From the NCBI GenBank assembly GCA_037179515.1, contig JAXCGZ010019202.1, positions 12,501-76,500 on the forward strand: 64,000 nt of DNA, given 5' to 3'. The position numbers and the translations under genes were made by a program. Each line of letters begins with the position of its first letter. Positions within the stretch are counted from its first letter, which is position 1. This DNA is from Halocaridina rubra. Taxonomy: Eukaryota > Arthropoda > Malacostraca > Decapoda > Atyidae. Positions 1 to 44,621 of the stretch are shown piece after piece. A model generated the notes under the pieces. That model saw only the letters and a list, made by a program, of their open reading frames with translations, searched no databases and was not told the origin of the DNA.

Positions 1-699
1 CAGAATATAAAACTTTTAAAAGAGTTATAGAAATCAGCAGCATATATCAATTTTTCACAACATAAATGTTCCTTGCACTTTTTCTAGTAAATAAAGTAGT
101 GGAATCTATAAGAAATTTTTATCAAAATGAATATTTCTTTCTCTCTTAGAATGGATTTGAATATTGTCCTTAGATTGGTGGTTGCATATTAGAGTGCTGT
201 GCGAATTACTGATATTGATAGAATTGTTCTTGAATTAAAATATCATTGTTGACATAATTACATCAACAGCCTAGGTTAAAGTTTTAGGAGCACATAATTT
301 TACCCAAACAGGATAGAATTATGCGCTCAAAAATAGAGAAAGTGCAAGAGATATGAATGAATAGATACTGTTTATAGATAATGTGATCCAAAGGTATTTT
401 TCGTACCTGCTCAAAGCAGTATTCTGAAGCATTGAGTATAAACCAGCTATGGTTGTCAGGTCTCATGGTAGAAAAAACTTGCACACTTTCTCTATAAGTG
501 ACCCAAGCAGTGTTGGGGGAGGGTTTTGTAGCAGCCCCTTTTTCCTAAGGAGCTACATAAAGTGATCAGGATGAATTGGCTGCTGGTGAATGTGTGCTGT
601 AATTGGACAATCCTTATTACACGGGGGATTCTGGCCTATGTATATACTCGTATAAGTCTTGTATCCTCCTTCTCAAAATTCTGAAAACAAATACTGATA
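1..699. other. Unassigned AT-rich DNA
   Basis: I see no gene or recognisable element here. Short open frames carry no family signal. Confidence 0.5.
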
Positions 700-2440
700 T
701 TAATTCAATATGGAGGAAGTACTATTAAGGACTCCCAAGCCTGTCATATTAGGCAGGAATGTGATCACGGTATTCCATAATGACGGAGACGGCTTCTTAC
801 CCTAAATACTAGAAGAATTAAAGGAACCCAAAAGAAACTTGTAAAACAAAAAGGACACGGGACTTGATGGAATACCAGCTGAGATTCTACAAGTATGGTG
901 GTAATTTACTACATTATTGACTGCATCAGCTCCTCATCAAAATCTTTGTAATTGGAGATATACCAGAAAACTTTACAAACTTAGCAGGCATACCATCTAA
1001 AAATGAAAAGGAGATCGATTCTACTGTGGATACACTCATGGAATTTCCCTGTTAGCAACTGCAGGCAAAATCCTAGCCTGTATCATGAACAACGAACTCA
1101 AACCAATGGATAAGATGATCCCTCCAGAAATACAAGCTGCCTTAGACCATTATATGAAACAAGAAACATAATATTTAAAATGTGTTAACAAGAAAAATTA
1201 TTGCGAACAACTTTAGCTCTTACACATGGTATTCACTGACCTCGCAAAACCCTCTGACTCAATATCAAGAGAACTCTTATGAGAGGTACTATCCAACTGT
1301 AGATGTTCAGGAATGTACATTCATATCCCAAGATTTCATGATGGTATGCTTGCCAGTCATGGTTATCAACTGCAGTTGTGACCCATTTCCAGTGAGATCA
1401 AGAGTAAAACAATGATGAATAACTGCCCCAACTCTGTTAACCATCTCCATTGCAACAGTCATCTAAATCATCAAAGATGACCTACCCCTAGGAATTGACG
1501 TTGTCTACGGAACAGATAGTAAACTTTTCAATCTTGGTGTCTCAAGTCCAAAAATATGACAGCTACACGTTCATGCACCGAATTCAATTTCCAATGATAA
1601 CAGCATTGCTTCTCTATCAGAAAACCATCTGCAACAGATTCTGACATTCAACGGTGCATACACAAAAACTGGACTACGAATCAAACCCAGAAGACTGGGA
1701 TCCTTTATCACTCATCACCAACCAAGGCAAATCAGATAATTCCATATCTTGGAAGTCTCCTATCCTCAAATTCTGACATTACTGATGAGATAAAACTCTG
1801 TCTTAAATGCAGCAATTGGACGCCTCAGAACTAATCCTTCATGACCATGACATCTGAAAAGACACCAAAATATTAGTGCGCAAAGCAGTGGTAATCCTAA
1901 TGCTTCTGTGTCAAAGGATTGGATTCACACATCATCATCAGAGAGCACTTGAAAAATTCCACAAACATTGTCTCTGAAATATCTTAAGCATCAGTTGGGA
2001 AGACGAAAGAACCAAGGTCAGTGTGCTGAGCAAAGTAAACACAACATGAACTGAAGCCTTCATTGTCAAGAACCATCTAAAGTAGAGTGGTCATGTTGTT
2101 CGAATGAACAATGAATGTCCAGTAAACAAGTCTTTTGCTACACACTTATAAAGGGAAACGTAAATGAGGTGGATAACAGATAAGACACAAAGATATCCCA
2201 ATAACTTATATGAAGAAATGTGAGTGACATAAAAAATTGGGAGACCTATGCCAGCTATAAGAAACACTGGTGAACTATCATTTGTGAAGGAGAAGAAACA
2301 TTTGAAGCTAACTGATGTACAGTACATTACTGGAAAAAAAAAGAGATGGAGGAGAGCAACACAAACAACCAAGGCCCATTCTGCCATCTGATATTTCTTG
2401 TCCTGAATGTGAAAGACACATACAAGACCATACATAACAA
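700..2440 (+). pseudogene. Decayed LINE, reverse transcriptase and C-terminal relic
   Basis: Scattered plus-strand pieces in shifting frames match one non-LTR retrotransposon in order. They are GLDGIPAEILQ (about 865), GISLLATAGKILACIMNNEL (about 1040), VFTDLAKPSDSISRELL (about 1230, the F.DL.KAFD region), FHDGMLASHG, YLGSLLSSNSDITDEIKLCL (about 1750), ILSISWEDERTKVSVLS (about 1980), SGHVVRMNNECPVNK (about 2090) and EGEETFEAN near 2290. Many stops and frameshifts are present and no endonuclease region is visible, so it is 5'-truncated and dead. The clade is uncertain and it is clearly different from the intact LINE at 32223. Confidence 0.8.
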
Positions 2441-5400
2441 AAGCAAATGCCAATATCTTCCGAGCTCAAGGGCTTAGCCTTGATAATGATAATGACTTCG
2501 TGTATTTGGAGTCACATGATGCAATAGTGCCTCCTTTAAAGTATACAAAGAAAAAAAATGTTCAGGTGAAAAGGAAATTAAATAAAGCTCGTGACTCCTG
2601 TGACTAACAAAGCACATAGCAGTATGTGTACAGGTAAGTGCTAAGAAACTAAGTTACTTTATGCTTGCTCTGTATTTACAACCCCCAAGCTGATTTCTAA
2701 GTCTCCAGTACCTAATCCTACCCTTTGCAGCTCAGCACATAAGAGCCAGGTTCACATTCGAGTGGTCTCGAACTGTGTTTCTTATGAAGGTATGGATAGC
2801 ATCTATTCATCAAAAACTTTTAAGAATAAGTATAAGACAGTAATAGCATTCCTAACGTGACATCTCTCACCTCAACAGGCTAAGCATGAATAACAATGTA
2901 TTGTGGCCATTGCTAAGCCGTTCCAAGCCAATCAAAAGGTTAGAGGGATAGAAAATCCATCTGCATTTATAAGTGTAAATTCAAACAATCTTGGATACTG
3001 CTGTTAAAGATAATATCCTCTAATTATTTATCATGATGTCCTGATCCCTTTAAAGCAATTTTGTTTCAATAATAAAATACATACTATGCTATGGCAGATG
3101 TGGTACCATGGGGAAGGGAGAAAGAGAAGCTGACTTTTCAAAGTCATTGCCATACAACAACGAAACCACTTAGATTGGGTGGAGGGTATGAAAAGGCTAT
3201 AACTTTTGGTACCATAAACTGATGTCCTTCTATTCAGTCAGTACAATGGTTCTGAACCTCTCTTCTCAATTCATTTGAGGTCCATAACATGTAAGTGAAA
3301 CATATGGTTTATTTTATAGGTTAGTTTATATATTGCTAAACAGCATTCAACTACAGTCAAACAATTTAAAAAAAATCATAATAATACTCACAAGCAGCAT
3401 CTGATAAAACAATAATCTTAGAAATTGCATGAGTGTTACCAGAGACAGGTGAAGAGAGCAAAACCTTCCCAAGAAGAATCACTAGATGAACAGTACAAAG
3501 CAATCAAGAATATTTACAGAATTTTGACGATAAGAACTATTCCTGATATAAGTATTTTTGGTATTGCAGCATACTTATATAGGAATATGCATATTCATGT
3601 AACTGCAAGTAAGATATATGTATAAATAATGTTGTTCATCAATATATTACAAATCAAATTTAAAAATATAATAGATTTTTGTACATTATATAACTGGGAT
3701 ACAGGAAACGAACCTATATCCAAACTAATCCTATTAACCTGAGCAGGAGCTCCATAACCTCATCATGATATTTAACTATAAGTGATTCTGTACCATAACT
3801 CAAATTAACTAAATATTCACCACTGCCTAGAGCCCTAGACTAATTTTTTGGCCAATTTTTTTATTTTATTTCAATAGCTTTACAACAATGCAGTGTTTTA
3901 GAGGTTCAGTTTTTAAGATTTTTTTGTTCATTTGCTGGGACAGTATACTTGGAATGATCCATATCCCTATAATTATTTAACTATAGAACATCAATATTGT
4001 TGAGATAAAATCGTTAAAGAATTTCAGATAATGAGATCCGTTATTTTAAAATGTTGTTCCTGATTTAGCTTTTCCAATTAATATCCTTTCATATTACAGT
4101 ACAGTGGTTCATAATAATCAATCTATGCAATTTATATACAAATAGAAGTAGAGAAATGGTTATGAACATTCTCTAAATAAAAGTAATTTATTAGGAAACA
4201 AGAAGACCAATGAAAGGAAAACTTTGGTTATAAAAGGTTAAACAAAGTTTTCAAATATGAAAATTTTCTTTAATGACAAGACATCCAACACATTTTATCA
4301 TACATATCTGTATACCTTTTAGGTTTGAAATAACATATCAAAACAGCGTGTCTTTTCATCACTTAAAGGGTAGAGACAGGAAAAGCTACAAAAGTATTTT
4401 GCATCACCTGCACTACCAATAACACTGCTTTCTCTTGATCTGTGCCAGCATCTCTTTTAAAAAGATGCAGTATTACAGGGTTTACGCCAACAGTTCTTGT
4501 ACCTTCTGATGATATGTACACATGGTAAATAGTTTACAGCAAAGTGCTCAATGTGGCATAATGAGTTATTCTACATCTGGACAAGAGAAACGATACTGCT
4601 TAACGGGAAGATAAATAAATTCAAATAAATATGGCATTTATAAAATTTAGCGGTTTTCAAAATTTTCAATGAACATTTGTACTTTGATATGACTGGTTAA
4701 ATGGTTATATAAAACTGCTTTAAAGAACTTTTAAAATTCCCAAGTTGCAGGACAAGCATGATTGTATTCATTCTTGTATCTAAACTCACTGCTTTGGTTC
4801 TTTTACCTGTGCAGAAAAGCACAATGCAATAACATTACAAGGACTTTATTATGTTAGAAAATAGTTTACACAGCTGAGGACAAAAGAACCACAGCATTAC
4901 TATATAAAAGCTGAAACTATGTTCTAACATAGAGTGATGACCTAATTTAAGTATGATCATACAAGATTACAAAAGCTTGTTTGTATTTTCTTCTTGAATG
5001 CTTTATATTTACATTGCGCAACTTTAATAGAATTGAAAAATACGTTCACTGCAAGTAGAGATAGTGAGCACCTCACTATAAAAATTGTATTTAACATTTA
5101 AAATGGATGCTTTCAGTATGTCACACAGCATTCAATATTACTCCTGACTTACCTATTCATTCAGTAGCACGGCAGTGTTGGTAGGAATATCAATATAATT
5201 ATTCACAGATCCACAACTTCATGGCTGTGTAAATAATACAGTGAACAAATCCATCCAATAATACTGTGCTACAATGTTCAAAGGAATTCATGAATCTTTC
5301 AATAATATAGTAATGCACCGCGATCAAGAATATGAAGTAATTGATTTGGTCATAACATCAGAAGGTGGATTAGTTATTTTAATGAACTATACATCAGCAA

Positions 5401-7247
5401 ATACTGAAATAGCAATAGATAAAGAAATTTCTCTCTTCAACGCATATCCACGTGTGAAATGGCCTAAAGAAATTAAACAAGACACTTTACAGTCACAAAG
5501 ATAAGATGAAGCTCTACAAAGTTAGATAAACAATTACTCCCTTCACGACTTTTTGATATTCGAATATTTTCTAAATCAACATAAGAAACTTATGGTTACA
5601 TTTACTTATATAAAGAAAACTATATAGAAGCAAACCTAACTTCAAAAACAGCTTACTACTCTTGTTTAGGCCAAATTTCAAAAATAAGAATTTAATCATG
5701 AGTAAATATTGTACACATGACTCATTAAAAAAAAAAATGAAATTATCAAACAATATGAAACACTAATCAGAGTATAGGACAGTCATATGATATATGCAAG
5801 TCTCATTATGAAACTGCAGAGATATTTTTGAAATTTCGTTCTTTATTTACATATGGAATCCTGTAAAATATGCGAACAATTTTATTACATACTACCATCA
5901 TAAATGGTTTTTCATCCAAACACCACTTTTGATGTAAATAGCAATAAGAGTGTAAAGAGAGAACTCATATATCATTATTATATAAAAAAAATACTTTAAA
6001 TAGTAATCAACTACATTACTGTGACCTACTTCGGAAAAACTACAGACATTGGATATAGCATAAGTAACGAACATTCTCTCCAATATTCATAAATTTAACC
6101 ACACACAAAGTTGTTTTTCCTTGAAAGACATGAGGAATTTCTTGTAATTTACATCTCTCCAATTTTTGGGGTATTCTAATCTTCTCTATCTATTAACAAG
6201 TAATTACACGGGGCCTGAATTGGGCATTACAAGAAACATTAAATTACAAAGCATTCTTGTAAGGTTGTGAATGATTAGGCATAAACCAGAGGTAGGCAGA
6301 CATCATATACAGAGGTAAATAGGCAATATGCATTGCTTCTTGACTTTCAACATTGCGTTGCCTTCCAGGTGGGCAAGTTCCTGCCTTCTTTCACTGCTTA
6401 ACAAATATGAAAACCTTTCAATAATGTCTAGGATGTAGAAAAACAATACTGATAATTGCTGCCTTCTGCTTATGCCTGGAGAAATGTGTGCACATGTAGC
6501 AATGACAAACTACTGGTGGTACCAAGTGTGCTGAGTGCGTACAAGAGAACAAACACTGACATGCCTGTCCTGCACTCAACTAAAAATAAATATTAATGGA
6601 CATATAGAATGGAAGATAGAGATTAACTGATCACTTAATAGGTAAATACACAGACTATTGATAATTATTTGGTGGTAAGGTTATAAATGATATTACAAGT
6701 CCACAATGTCTTTTTTTGTTTTTTGATTTTTTTGTTAGGAATACATCTGTAACCTTATTATTGTACTATATATAAACATAATCAGTGTCAGCCAATATAT
6801 ATGCATGACCAAAGCGGAATAAATGACAGGACCCTAATAATTAATGACTAAAAATGCGATACTTGTCAATAGATAATATGTACTTGTAGGTACAATATTT
6901 AATATGTACAAATACTGGAGCTTTTCAGTTAACTGCAAATAAAGTAATAATGCATAATGTTAACGTTAAAGATTGAGCTAATTTACTTAAACAAAACAAT
7001 TTCTTTGCCTTGAATACTACATAATTAAAATACATAAAAAAAACCTTCATTAATTACTCTCTGGATGCCAATCGTTGACTTGCAACACCCAAATGCATTT
7101 TTACTTATAACTGTAGAAACTACAGTATTAATAAAAAAAATTTTTTCACGAAAAGCATGGAAAATCATTGAAAACTTCCTTTTTTTATGCTTAAATTGTA
7201 TGTTACTAATACAAAATAAACTTTAAAAGCACAGATATGAAATACAG
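2441..7247. other. Unassigned AT-rich DNA downstream of CYRI
   Basis: No recognisable gene or repeat is seen in this 4.8-kb stretch. It may include distal 3' UTR or intergenic DNA. The only open frame with a non-repetitive, mixed amino-acid composition is the 76-codon one at 5274-5504. Confidence 0.5.
5274..5504 (+). CDS. Short open frame, 76 codons, unknown
   Basis: Starts MFKGIHESFNNIVMHRDQEY and ends KQDTLQSQR. Its composition is mixed, with charged residues and no low-complexity run, unlike most chance frames in this AT-rich window. I recognise no domain, signal peptide or membrane segment and see no splice-linked neighbour. It may well be chance. Confidence 0.12.
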   Translation: MFKGIHESFNNIVMHRDQEYEVIDLVITSEGGLVILMNYTSANTEIAIDKEISLFNAYPRVKWPKEIKQDTLQSQR

Positions 7248-8512
7248 GGTGTGGCAAAATTAATGCTTCTTTTTAGTTGTCTCTTTATTGTTCTTCCTTC
7301 CTTTGTAGTGTTTTCTATTTCTTATTACTTCCGAAATTCTGAATTAATATAGCCCTCAATTACCATAGGAAAAAAGCTAAAGCAGTTAAATATGACCATC
7401 AAAAATAAAAACACTGGAGGCAGAGCCAATTGTTTCCTATCAGTAGAATTTAACATTAAGCAAGTCAAGAGCCGCGATACCACTTGTCTGATTAGAAAAT
7501 TTGAAAGAACACGCAGTGTATATGATGCCCAAAATCAGGAGTCAAAAACCATAGATATAGAGAAATCCAATAAATCAAGCGAACTACTGGCACACACACC
7601 CCAACAATCTAGATGTCCCAAGGGTTTGTAGACTCTCAAAGAAGAACAAGAAAAAGTCTTATATCCGTCCCATTCTACAGAGCTTACATGATGGATATGA
7701 AGATAGCCAGTGAGTTTTCAATATTTTTCTAAATAAAGTCAATAATGGTGCAACCTTCTTTGATATGATATGGTGGTCAGATGAGGCACTCTGTTGACAG
7801 GCAAAAAATCGATATTAACCCTTGTGTTATCTTAGAAAAAGATGTTAATCTATGTTTGGGAAGCCACCTCTACCATAAGATTATTAGGGCCAATAGTTTT
7901 TGTAGTCATGTGAATTAGAATCATCTACACTTGCTGCAAACAGAATTCTAGCGGAGTTTGAAATCGGAATGCTATTTTTTTCTAAAGGATGGAGCGCCAC
8001 CCCACCACGGGTCATGCATTAGGGAATAGCAAAATCATACTATGGATGGGATGTAGATAGGACGACATGGAGCAACTGAGTGGCCATTAAGATCACCTGA
8101 TCTAATACTTCCTAAGCTCTTCTCATGGGGTTTACACAAATAGCTCATTGACAAGCTCAAACGCAAAACACTGCCTGAATTTAAATAAAGAAATAATGAA
8201 AAATGCTCAGAAATTAACGTAGAAATGTACCAAAATGTTTGCAGAAGCTTTGGTAGTGGGGTTTAGCTTGGAAATGGACACAAGGAGAGGTAAATGAGTT
8301 AGTATGTAGGTACAGTTTTGATGACAAAATATTTACAAGTTTAATTATATGAAAGTGTACACTAAGCTGGGCATTTTAAACAATATAGTACTGTGCTCTA
8401 TTTTGTTTTGATAAGTAAATAATTATAATTTATCTTAAAGTAACTCATTTATTTTGTTAAATTAAGAAGAAAAAACTAAAAAATAGCACTAATTTAGCTG
8501 TGCCACTTACAA
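7248..8512 (+). pseudogene. Tc1/mariner (IS630) superfamily transposon relic
   Basis: Degraded transposase pieces appear in order: a SDEA-like string near 7777, KDGAPPHHGSCIRE near 7985 (the second catalytic Asp region), and EWPLRSPDL near 8075 followed by SWGLHK (the PPRSPDLTPLDFFLWG block). Stops and frameshifts make it inactive. The left terminus GTGTGGCAAAATTAATGCTT matches in inverted form the right end, where sequence beginning GTGGCACAGCT is read on the minus strand. The 3' ~360 bp is duplicated immediately downstream. Confidence 0.75.
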
Positions 8513-8877
8513 CCTCAAACACAAAAACACTTCCTGAATTTAGACAATTAAATTTTAAAAATGCTCAGAAATTAACGTAGATATGTACCAATATATTTGC
8601 AGAAGCTTTAGTGGTGGGGTTCAGCGTGGAAGTGGACACAAAGAGAGGTAAATAAGTTAGTATATATGTACAGCTTTGATGACAAAATACTTACAAGTCT
8701 TATTATTTGAAATTGCACACTAAGCTGGGCATATTGAACAATATAGTACTGTGTTATATCTGGTTTTGATAAGTAAATAATTATAATTTATCTTAAAATA
8801 AAGTAACTCATTTATTTTGTTCAATTCTTTTAGTGAAGAATAGACTAAAAAATAGCATTAATTCAGCTGTGCCACGT
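8153..8877 (+). repeat. Tandem duplication (~360 bp x 2) of the transposon 3' end
   Basis: Copy one (about 8153-8512) and copy two (about 8513-8877) align along their length. Shared stretches include GCTCAGAAATTAACGTAG, GAGAGGTAAAT, AACAATATAGTACTGTG and TGATAAGTAAATAATTATAA. By eye they differ at roughly one base in eight. Each ends with the transposon right terminus (AGCTGTGCCAC). Confidence 0.85.
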
Positions 8878-9603
8878 AATGAGAATTTACATTATTTGTT
8901 GAAGATATACTGTACTCCAGAAGTGGCCAGCAAATAAAAAATAAAAACAGAGTTTACATTATACCCAAGAATTTTTAATGATTATAAAACGTTATAACTG
9001 CACATAAACCATAATTAAGAGGGTCCATACAAAATGATAAAATAGTGGCAAAATATACAGCCTAATTTTTTTTTGTGCCATATGTCATACATTTTTTTGT
9101 ATTATGAAACAATATATTAGTACAGTATATGCGAAACTTTAAAAGTATGCAAACACCCAATGATGGCAAAGAATTCTCCATTAGGAATCTTGATTATATA
9201 TCTGTAAAATTAATAACCAGGGAACAGAACACCTTCCATCTATACTGGATAGTTAACAATAAATATAACACTGCTACCGATATAGGATCAAAAAAATGAA
9301 CAAAAGACTGTATCTTTTATCAAACATGGTTACACATAAGAAGAAGGGAATATCAAAAGAGCAGTCTATTCATTTGCAATTTTGAAAGTAAAATTCTTCT
9401 TATCTGTGAGATGTTGCAAGCAACTGAAGTTATATTTCTTTTGCAGCTATTTTTTGCGTAATTATCATAGGTCAATGAATTCTTTCCATCTTCTTCAAAA
9501 TTCCAAAAGGATATGCTTAGCTGGCTTCCACAATATAATAGCACAATTTTATTTTAACTTCTGAAGATGATTTTTGTCTAATCAACAAAATGTTAAATGT
9601 TAA

Positions 9604-9806
9604 GTAGATAACCCCTATAATTTTACTGTTCTAAAAAACCTATCAACCAGGGTAATTCATATCTTCCTAACAGTAAATGCACAGAATGATACATATTATT
9701 TTAGGTAGATAACCCCTATAATTTTACTGTTCTAAAAATCTATCAACCAGGGCAATTCATGTCTTCATAACAGTAAATGCATATAATGGCACATATTTTC
9801 TTTAAA
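9604..9806 (+). repeat. Two-copy tandem repeat, period 101 bp
   Basis: The sequence starting GTAGATAACCCCTATAATTT at 9604 recurs at 9705 with few changes, including ACAGTAAATGCA. No coding content. It lies in the region downstream of the CYRI stop. Confidence 0.85.
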
Positions 9807-10819
9807 GGCTATCTACTGTAATGCCTCTGATTGGTCTCACTAAGTTGCCTAGAGTAGGAGAATTAAATAAATACGAAGTGAATTAATCTCATTCTCTAAG
9901 CTATCAGTTACCATTATTTTCCCATAGAGGACACAAAACCAACAATCGTTCATTATCAAAATATCAACATTGTAGCTAGAAACTTATATCTGCACTATTT
10001 TGATATTATTACAAAACTATAATAATGCTGTTTGACAACTACAATTAGTAATAGTTCGAGCAACTATACATCTCTCTTTTCAGAATCTCTGGTCACTCTA
10101 TCTCAACGTAAATGAGAATACTACATTTAGTCAGCAAGTCCCAGACTTGATCCTGTGATGGAGGTAAAAATATTGGGGAAATTCTCTAGAGCGAATTCTG
10201 TGTCTGTAATACTTGGTGATAGTATCAGTCTCTGCAATATAGTGACTTAGCATAAAATATTTTCAATCCACTGCACCACTATAGAAGTGAGAATCAGCAA
10301 TATTGTTAAGAGCATTATTACGTGTCATTTAGAAAGATATTTACACCTATTTATCACTGGTCAACAATGATCTTCCCATTAGAATGAACAGGTTCACTGA
10401 AATACATGTACTATAATACAGGAGCTTCTCTGGATTGGTGTGTGTGTGGTCTAAGGACCCGAGCTTGAGCCGGCCTAATTCTGTGGAAATTGAGTAAAAT
10501 TTCACTTACTCATACCAAGGGTGTGGAAGGGATACATTTGGTGTCCGTCATCCATTACCTCCTAGGACTCAGAAGGCATAATGAGTATACTAGTGAAAAT
10601 TAAATGTCAACAGCAAAGCCAAATGCATTTACGACATCAACACAGAGAATAGCAAGTATCCTGTAGCTCAGTTATAAACAAGAAAAGTATATTAATAAAG
10701 AAAAATTAAATTAAATACTTCTAGTAAGTTGTATTAATTTAAATGACAATGGCAGTATGGATAAAAAAAATTACCTTAAACTAGTTACATATGGTAAGTC
10801 CAGGACAGTTCGATGTTAA

Positions 10820-11030
10820 GTCTTCCTTCAGTTACGGTTTTTCTATGCCTACATCAATACCAAATACTCTTGGATATTTGTTACACAGCTCTTATTATCC
10901 CTTCACATCAGACAAGTCACAACCCTCTTAATTCTGTTTCTCTTTACTTTATGCTTTCTTTGTGCCCAGGCCTGATGAGGGCAGTTTTATTTTGTTTTTT
11001 TGGCCTGTCCTGGTGTCAATCATAAAAAAA
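10820..11030 (-). repeat. Old copy of foldback repeat C arm
   Basis: Diverged match to the arm seen at 24660 and 58310: ATTATCCCTTCACATC, CTGTTTCTCTTTAC, CCTGATGAGGGC and GGCCTGTCCTGGTGTCA. It lies within 600 bp of the CYRI stop codon, so it may be transcribed in the 3' UTR. Confidence 0.7.
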
Positions 11031-11398
11031 GATGCTGTACATTAACCCAACAAAAGAGCTATAATATTGTCTGTCCAAATATATTATGGAGAGATCCAAA
11101 TATTATTACAAAAGACAGCTGGACTGGTCACAAGTCCATGCCGTATGCAGAAAAGAATGCTTTGTTTTCAGAATATAAAAAAAGTTCTGAGTACGAATGA
11201 ACTTCAAATAGAAGTATATCATCTCATCAAAGTTTTAGCATTCTACAAATACTCATATAAAGTAGTTAAAAACTCTTGATCTATTTATCACAAAGCTTAT
11301 ATAGAAAAAACACAGCATTACAATAAATGCAGTTGGTAGATACAGTCACTCAAAACACAAGAGTACATTGATACAACATTAGATTTTTGGTAAGTAGA

Positions 11399-42341
<30,943 letters not shown>

Positions 42342-42519
42342 CTACAAAGAGTAGGTAAAGAAAATCACTGAAAACAAATACATTGTAACCAAACTAGGTC
42401 GCTGACTGGCAGATTACTTACATCCTTTCTGACATAATTCTATAGTATGATATTTGATAGATATTTTAAAACCAAAGCTGACATAGCATATTCTTTTGTG
42501 ATTTTAGATCCAGCTACAC

Positions 42520-43921
42520 TCGGTTCATTTTTTATGCATTTTTAAATCTGCGAAATTGGAATAACACCCCTAAAAAATAATAGTAAAAAAATACGAAATA
42601 CAGTAATAACACCCATGCAAAAAAATTCGATAAAATATTTTTCATTTTACTAATAATCGACTGCCTCGCAGGCAATTTTCCGTCATGCTGCCATGTGCTT
42701 CAGTGTCTCTTTACCCAGCATACTAAATGGGTATATCGCTTGTTCTAACTGTGTGTGTGTTAAGGTTAGTATATCATCAGGAAAAAAGCGTGCAAGAGCG
42801 CATCAGCTGATACGGAGGCGGCAAAACGCTAGTTGATAGAGGTTCGTTCTCCCGCATTCTCCTCCTCTTCTACCGCTTAATGATATCAGATATTACGGAT
42901 AAAATGGAAAAAAAGCATTAAGAACAAACAGAAAACAAACTTGGGATATAATATCGTCAGGGAAATAGCGTACGAGAGTGCATGCATCAGCTGATACGTA
43001 GGCGGCAAAACATTTGCAGATAGAGGTTCGTTCTCCTGCATCCTCCTCCTCTTCTACCACTTAATGCGATTGGATATTATGGAGAGAATGGAAAAAATGC
43101 TAAGTACGTGGATGAGCATTAAGAAAAAACAGCAAACAAACGTGCGATATAATATCGTCAGGGAAATAGCATTACGAGAGTGCATCAGCTGATACGTAGG
43201 TGGCAAAACATTTGCAGATAAAGATTTGTTCTCCCGCATCCTCCTCCTCTTCTACTGCTTAATGCGATCAGATATTATGGAGAGAATGGAAAAAAAATCA
43301 TTAAGAACAAACAGCAACTAACTTGCAATATAATATCATCAGGGAAATAGAGTGCAAGAGTGCATCAGCTGATACGGAGGCGGAAAAACGTTTGCAGATA
43401 GAGGTTCGTCGTCCCGCATCCTCCTCCTCCTCTACCGCTTCATGCAATCGGATATTATGGAGAGAATGGAAAAAAGCATAAAGAACAAAAAACGAACAAA
43501 CTTGCCATATAATATTGTTAGGGAAAAAGCGTGCGAGAGCAAAAACGTTTGCAGACAGAGGTTCGTTCTCAGGGATCCTTGTGCTCACCGCCACCAAGCA
43601 CGTCCCAGTGTACGCCTGTTGCCCACTGCATAATAGAGTGCATTAATTTGTTTACTGTATAGTAAATCTGTATATCTTTTATACTCCACACTATTTGCAT
43701 GTTAATATAAATAACTACAGGTCTTTCTGCTTTGTTGTGTACTTATAAAATGTTTTACTTATCTTATATCTTGGCATAGTGTGTCTATGTACGGTTGTGA
43801 AACATATCTATGCCTGTTATCATTGTTTCTTATGGGAAACGACTCGTTACATTACGCAATTTCCACATTACCCGTCACTTCTGAGAACCTATGTTTGCGT
43901 TATTCCAAGAACTAGGTGTAC
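42520..43921 (-). mobile_element. Repeat A, long inverted copy with about five satellite monomers
   Basis: Starts with the right terminus in reverse (AATCTGCGAAATTGGAATAA at about 42545). It continues with about five ~178-bp monomers (GATAGAGGTTCGTTCTCCCG, TCCTCCTCTTCTACC, ATCAGCTGATACG, TAATATCGTCAGGGAAATAG) and ends with the left terminus (CGTTATTCCAAGAACTAGGT). The short frames on both strands are satellite artefacts. Confidence 0.85.
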
Positions 43922-44049
43922 GTATTTAAACAAAATGAATAATTTTTTAGCTGATACAAGTACTTTACATATTTACAGTTAAAAAAGAATCCCTTGGATA
44001 ATATTATACAACCTTTCAACAGTAATATAAAACGTATTCTTAAAAATCA

Positions 44050-44621
44050 CAGTCCTTAATTGACCAAAGTATATGATCATTCCCCTAGACTACCATATCT
44101 TAATGGATTAGTAAAAACTAACAAGCTTGGATTACCTATGCACCCTAATATTAGTTCTGTTGGTTCCATTTCTTATAAGTTATATAAGTTTTTAGATCGT
44201 TTATTGTCCCCTTTGTTAGGAAAAATATTTTCCTCCCATATATTGAATTTCTATGACCTGATTGATAAACTTCAGAATATTGTTCTGACTCCAGATATGC
44301 ATATGAACAGTTATGACGTTTGTTCTCTTTTTATCAAAGTACCCATAAATAACTTATTAGATTACCTTAGTTGTGAACAAGATAATCATTACATTCAATT
44401 ACCTAAAAATTTTACCGTACAAGTCATTCACCTTTGTGTTCCAGAGTGCAAGTTTGTTTTTTGGCGATAAATATTACTAACAAACTTTCGGTATTCTATG
44501 GGAAACCCCTTATCTCCTCTTCTTTCTAATTTTTATATGGAATTTTTAGATAGACAGTACCTTCCAACTATTGTCTCTATAAATACTAATTTTCATTGGT
44601 TTCGTTATGTTGATGATGTAC
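44050..44621 (+). pseudogene. Penelope-like retroelement reverse transcriptase fragment
   Basis: Plus-strand pieces fit the Penelope-like reverse transcriptase: PRLPYLNGLVKTNKLGLPMH, PNISSVGSISYKLYKFLDRL, LSPLLGKIF, SYDVCSLFIKVPINNLLDYL, VFYGKPL..LSNFYMEFLD and WFRYVDDV (catalytic YVDD near 44605). There is a stop at 44468-44470 and a frameshift after it. The N-terminal part and the GIY-YIG domain are absent. It ends where repeat A starts. Confidence 0.85.
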
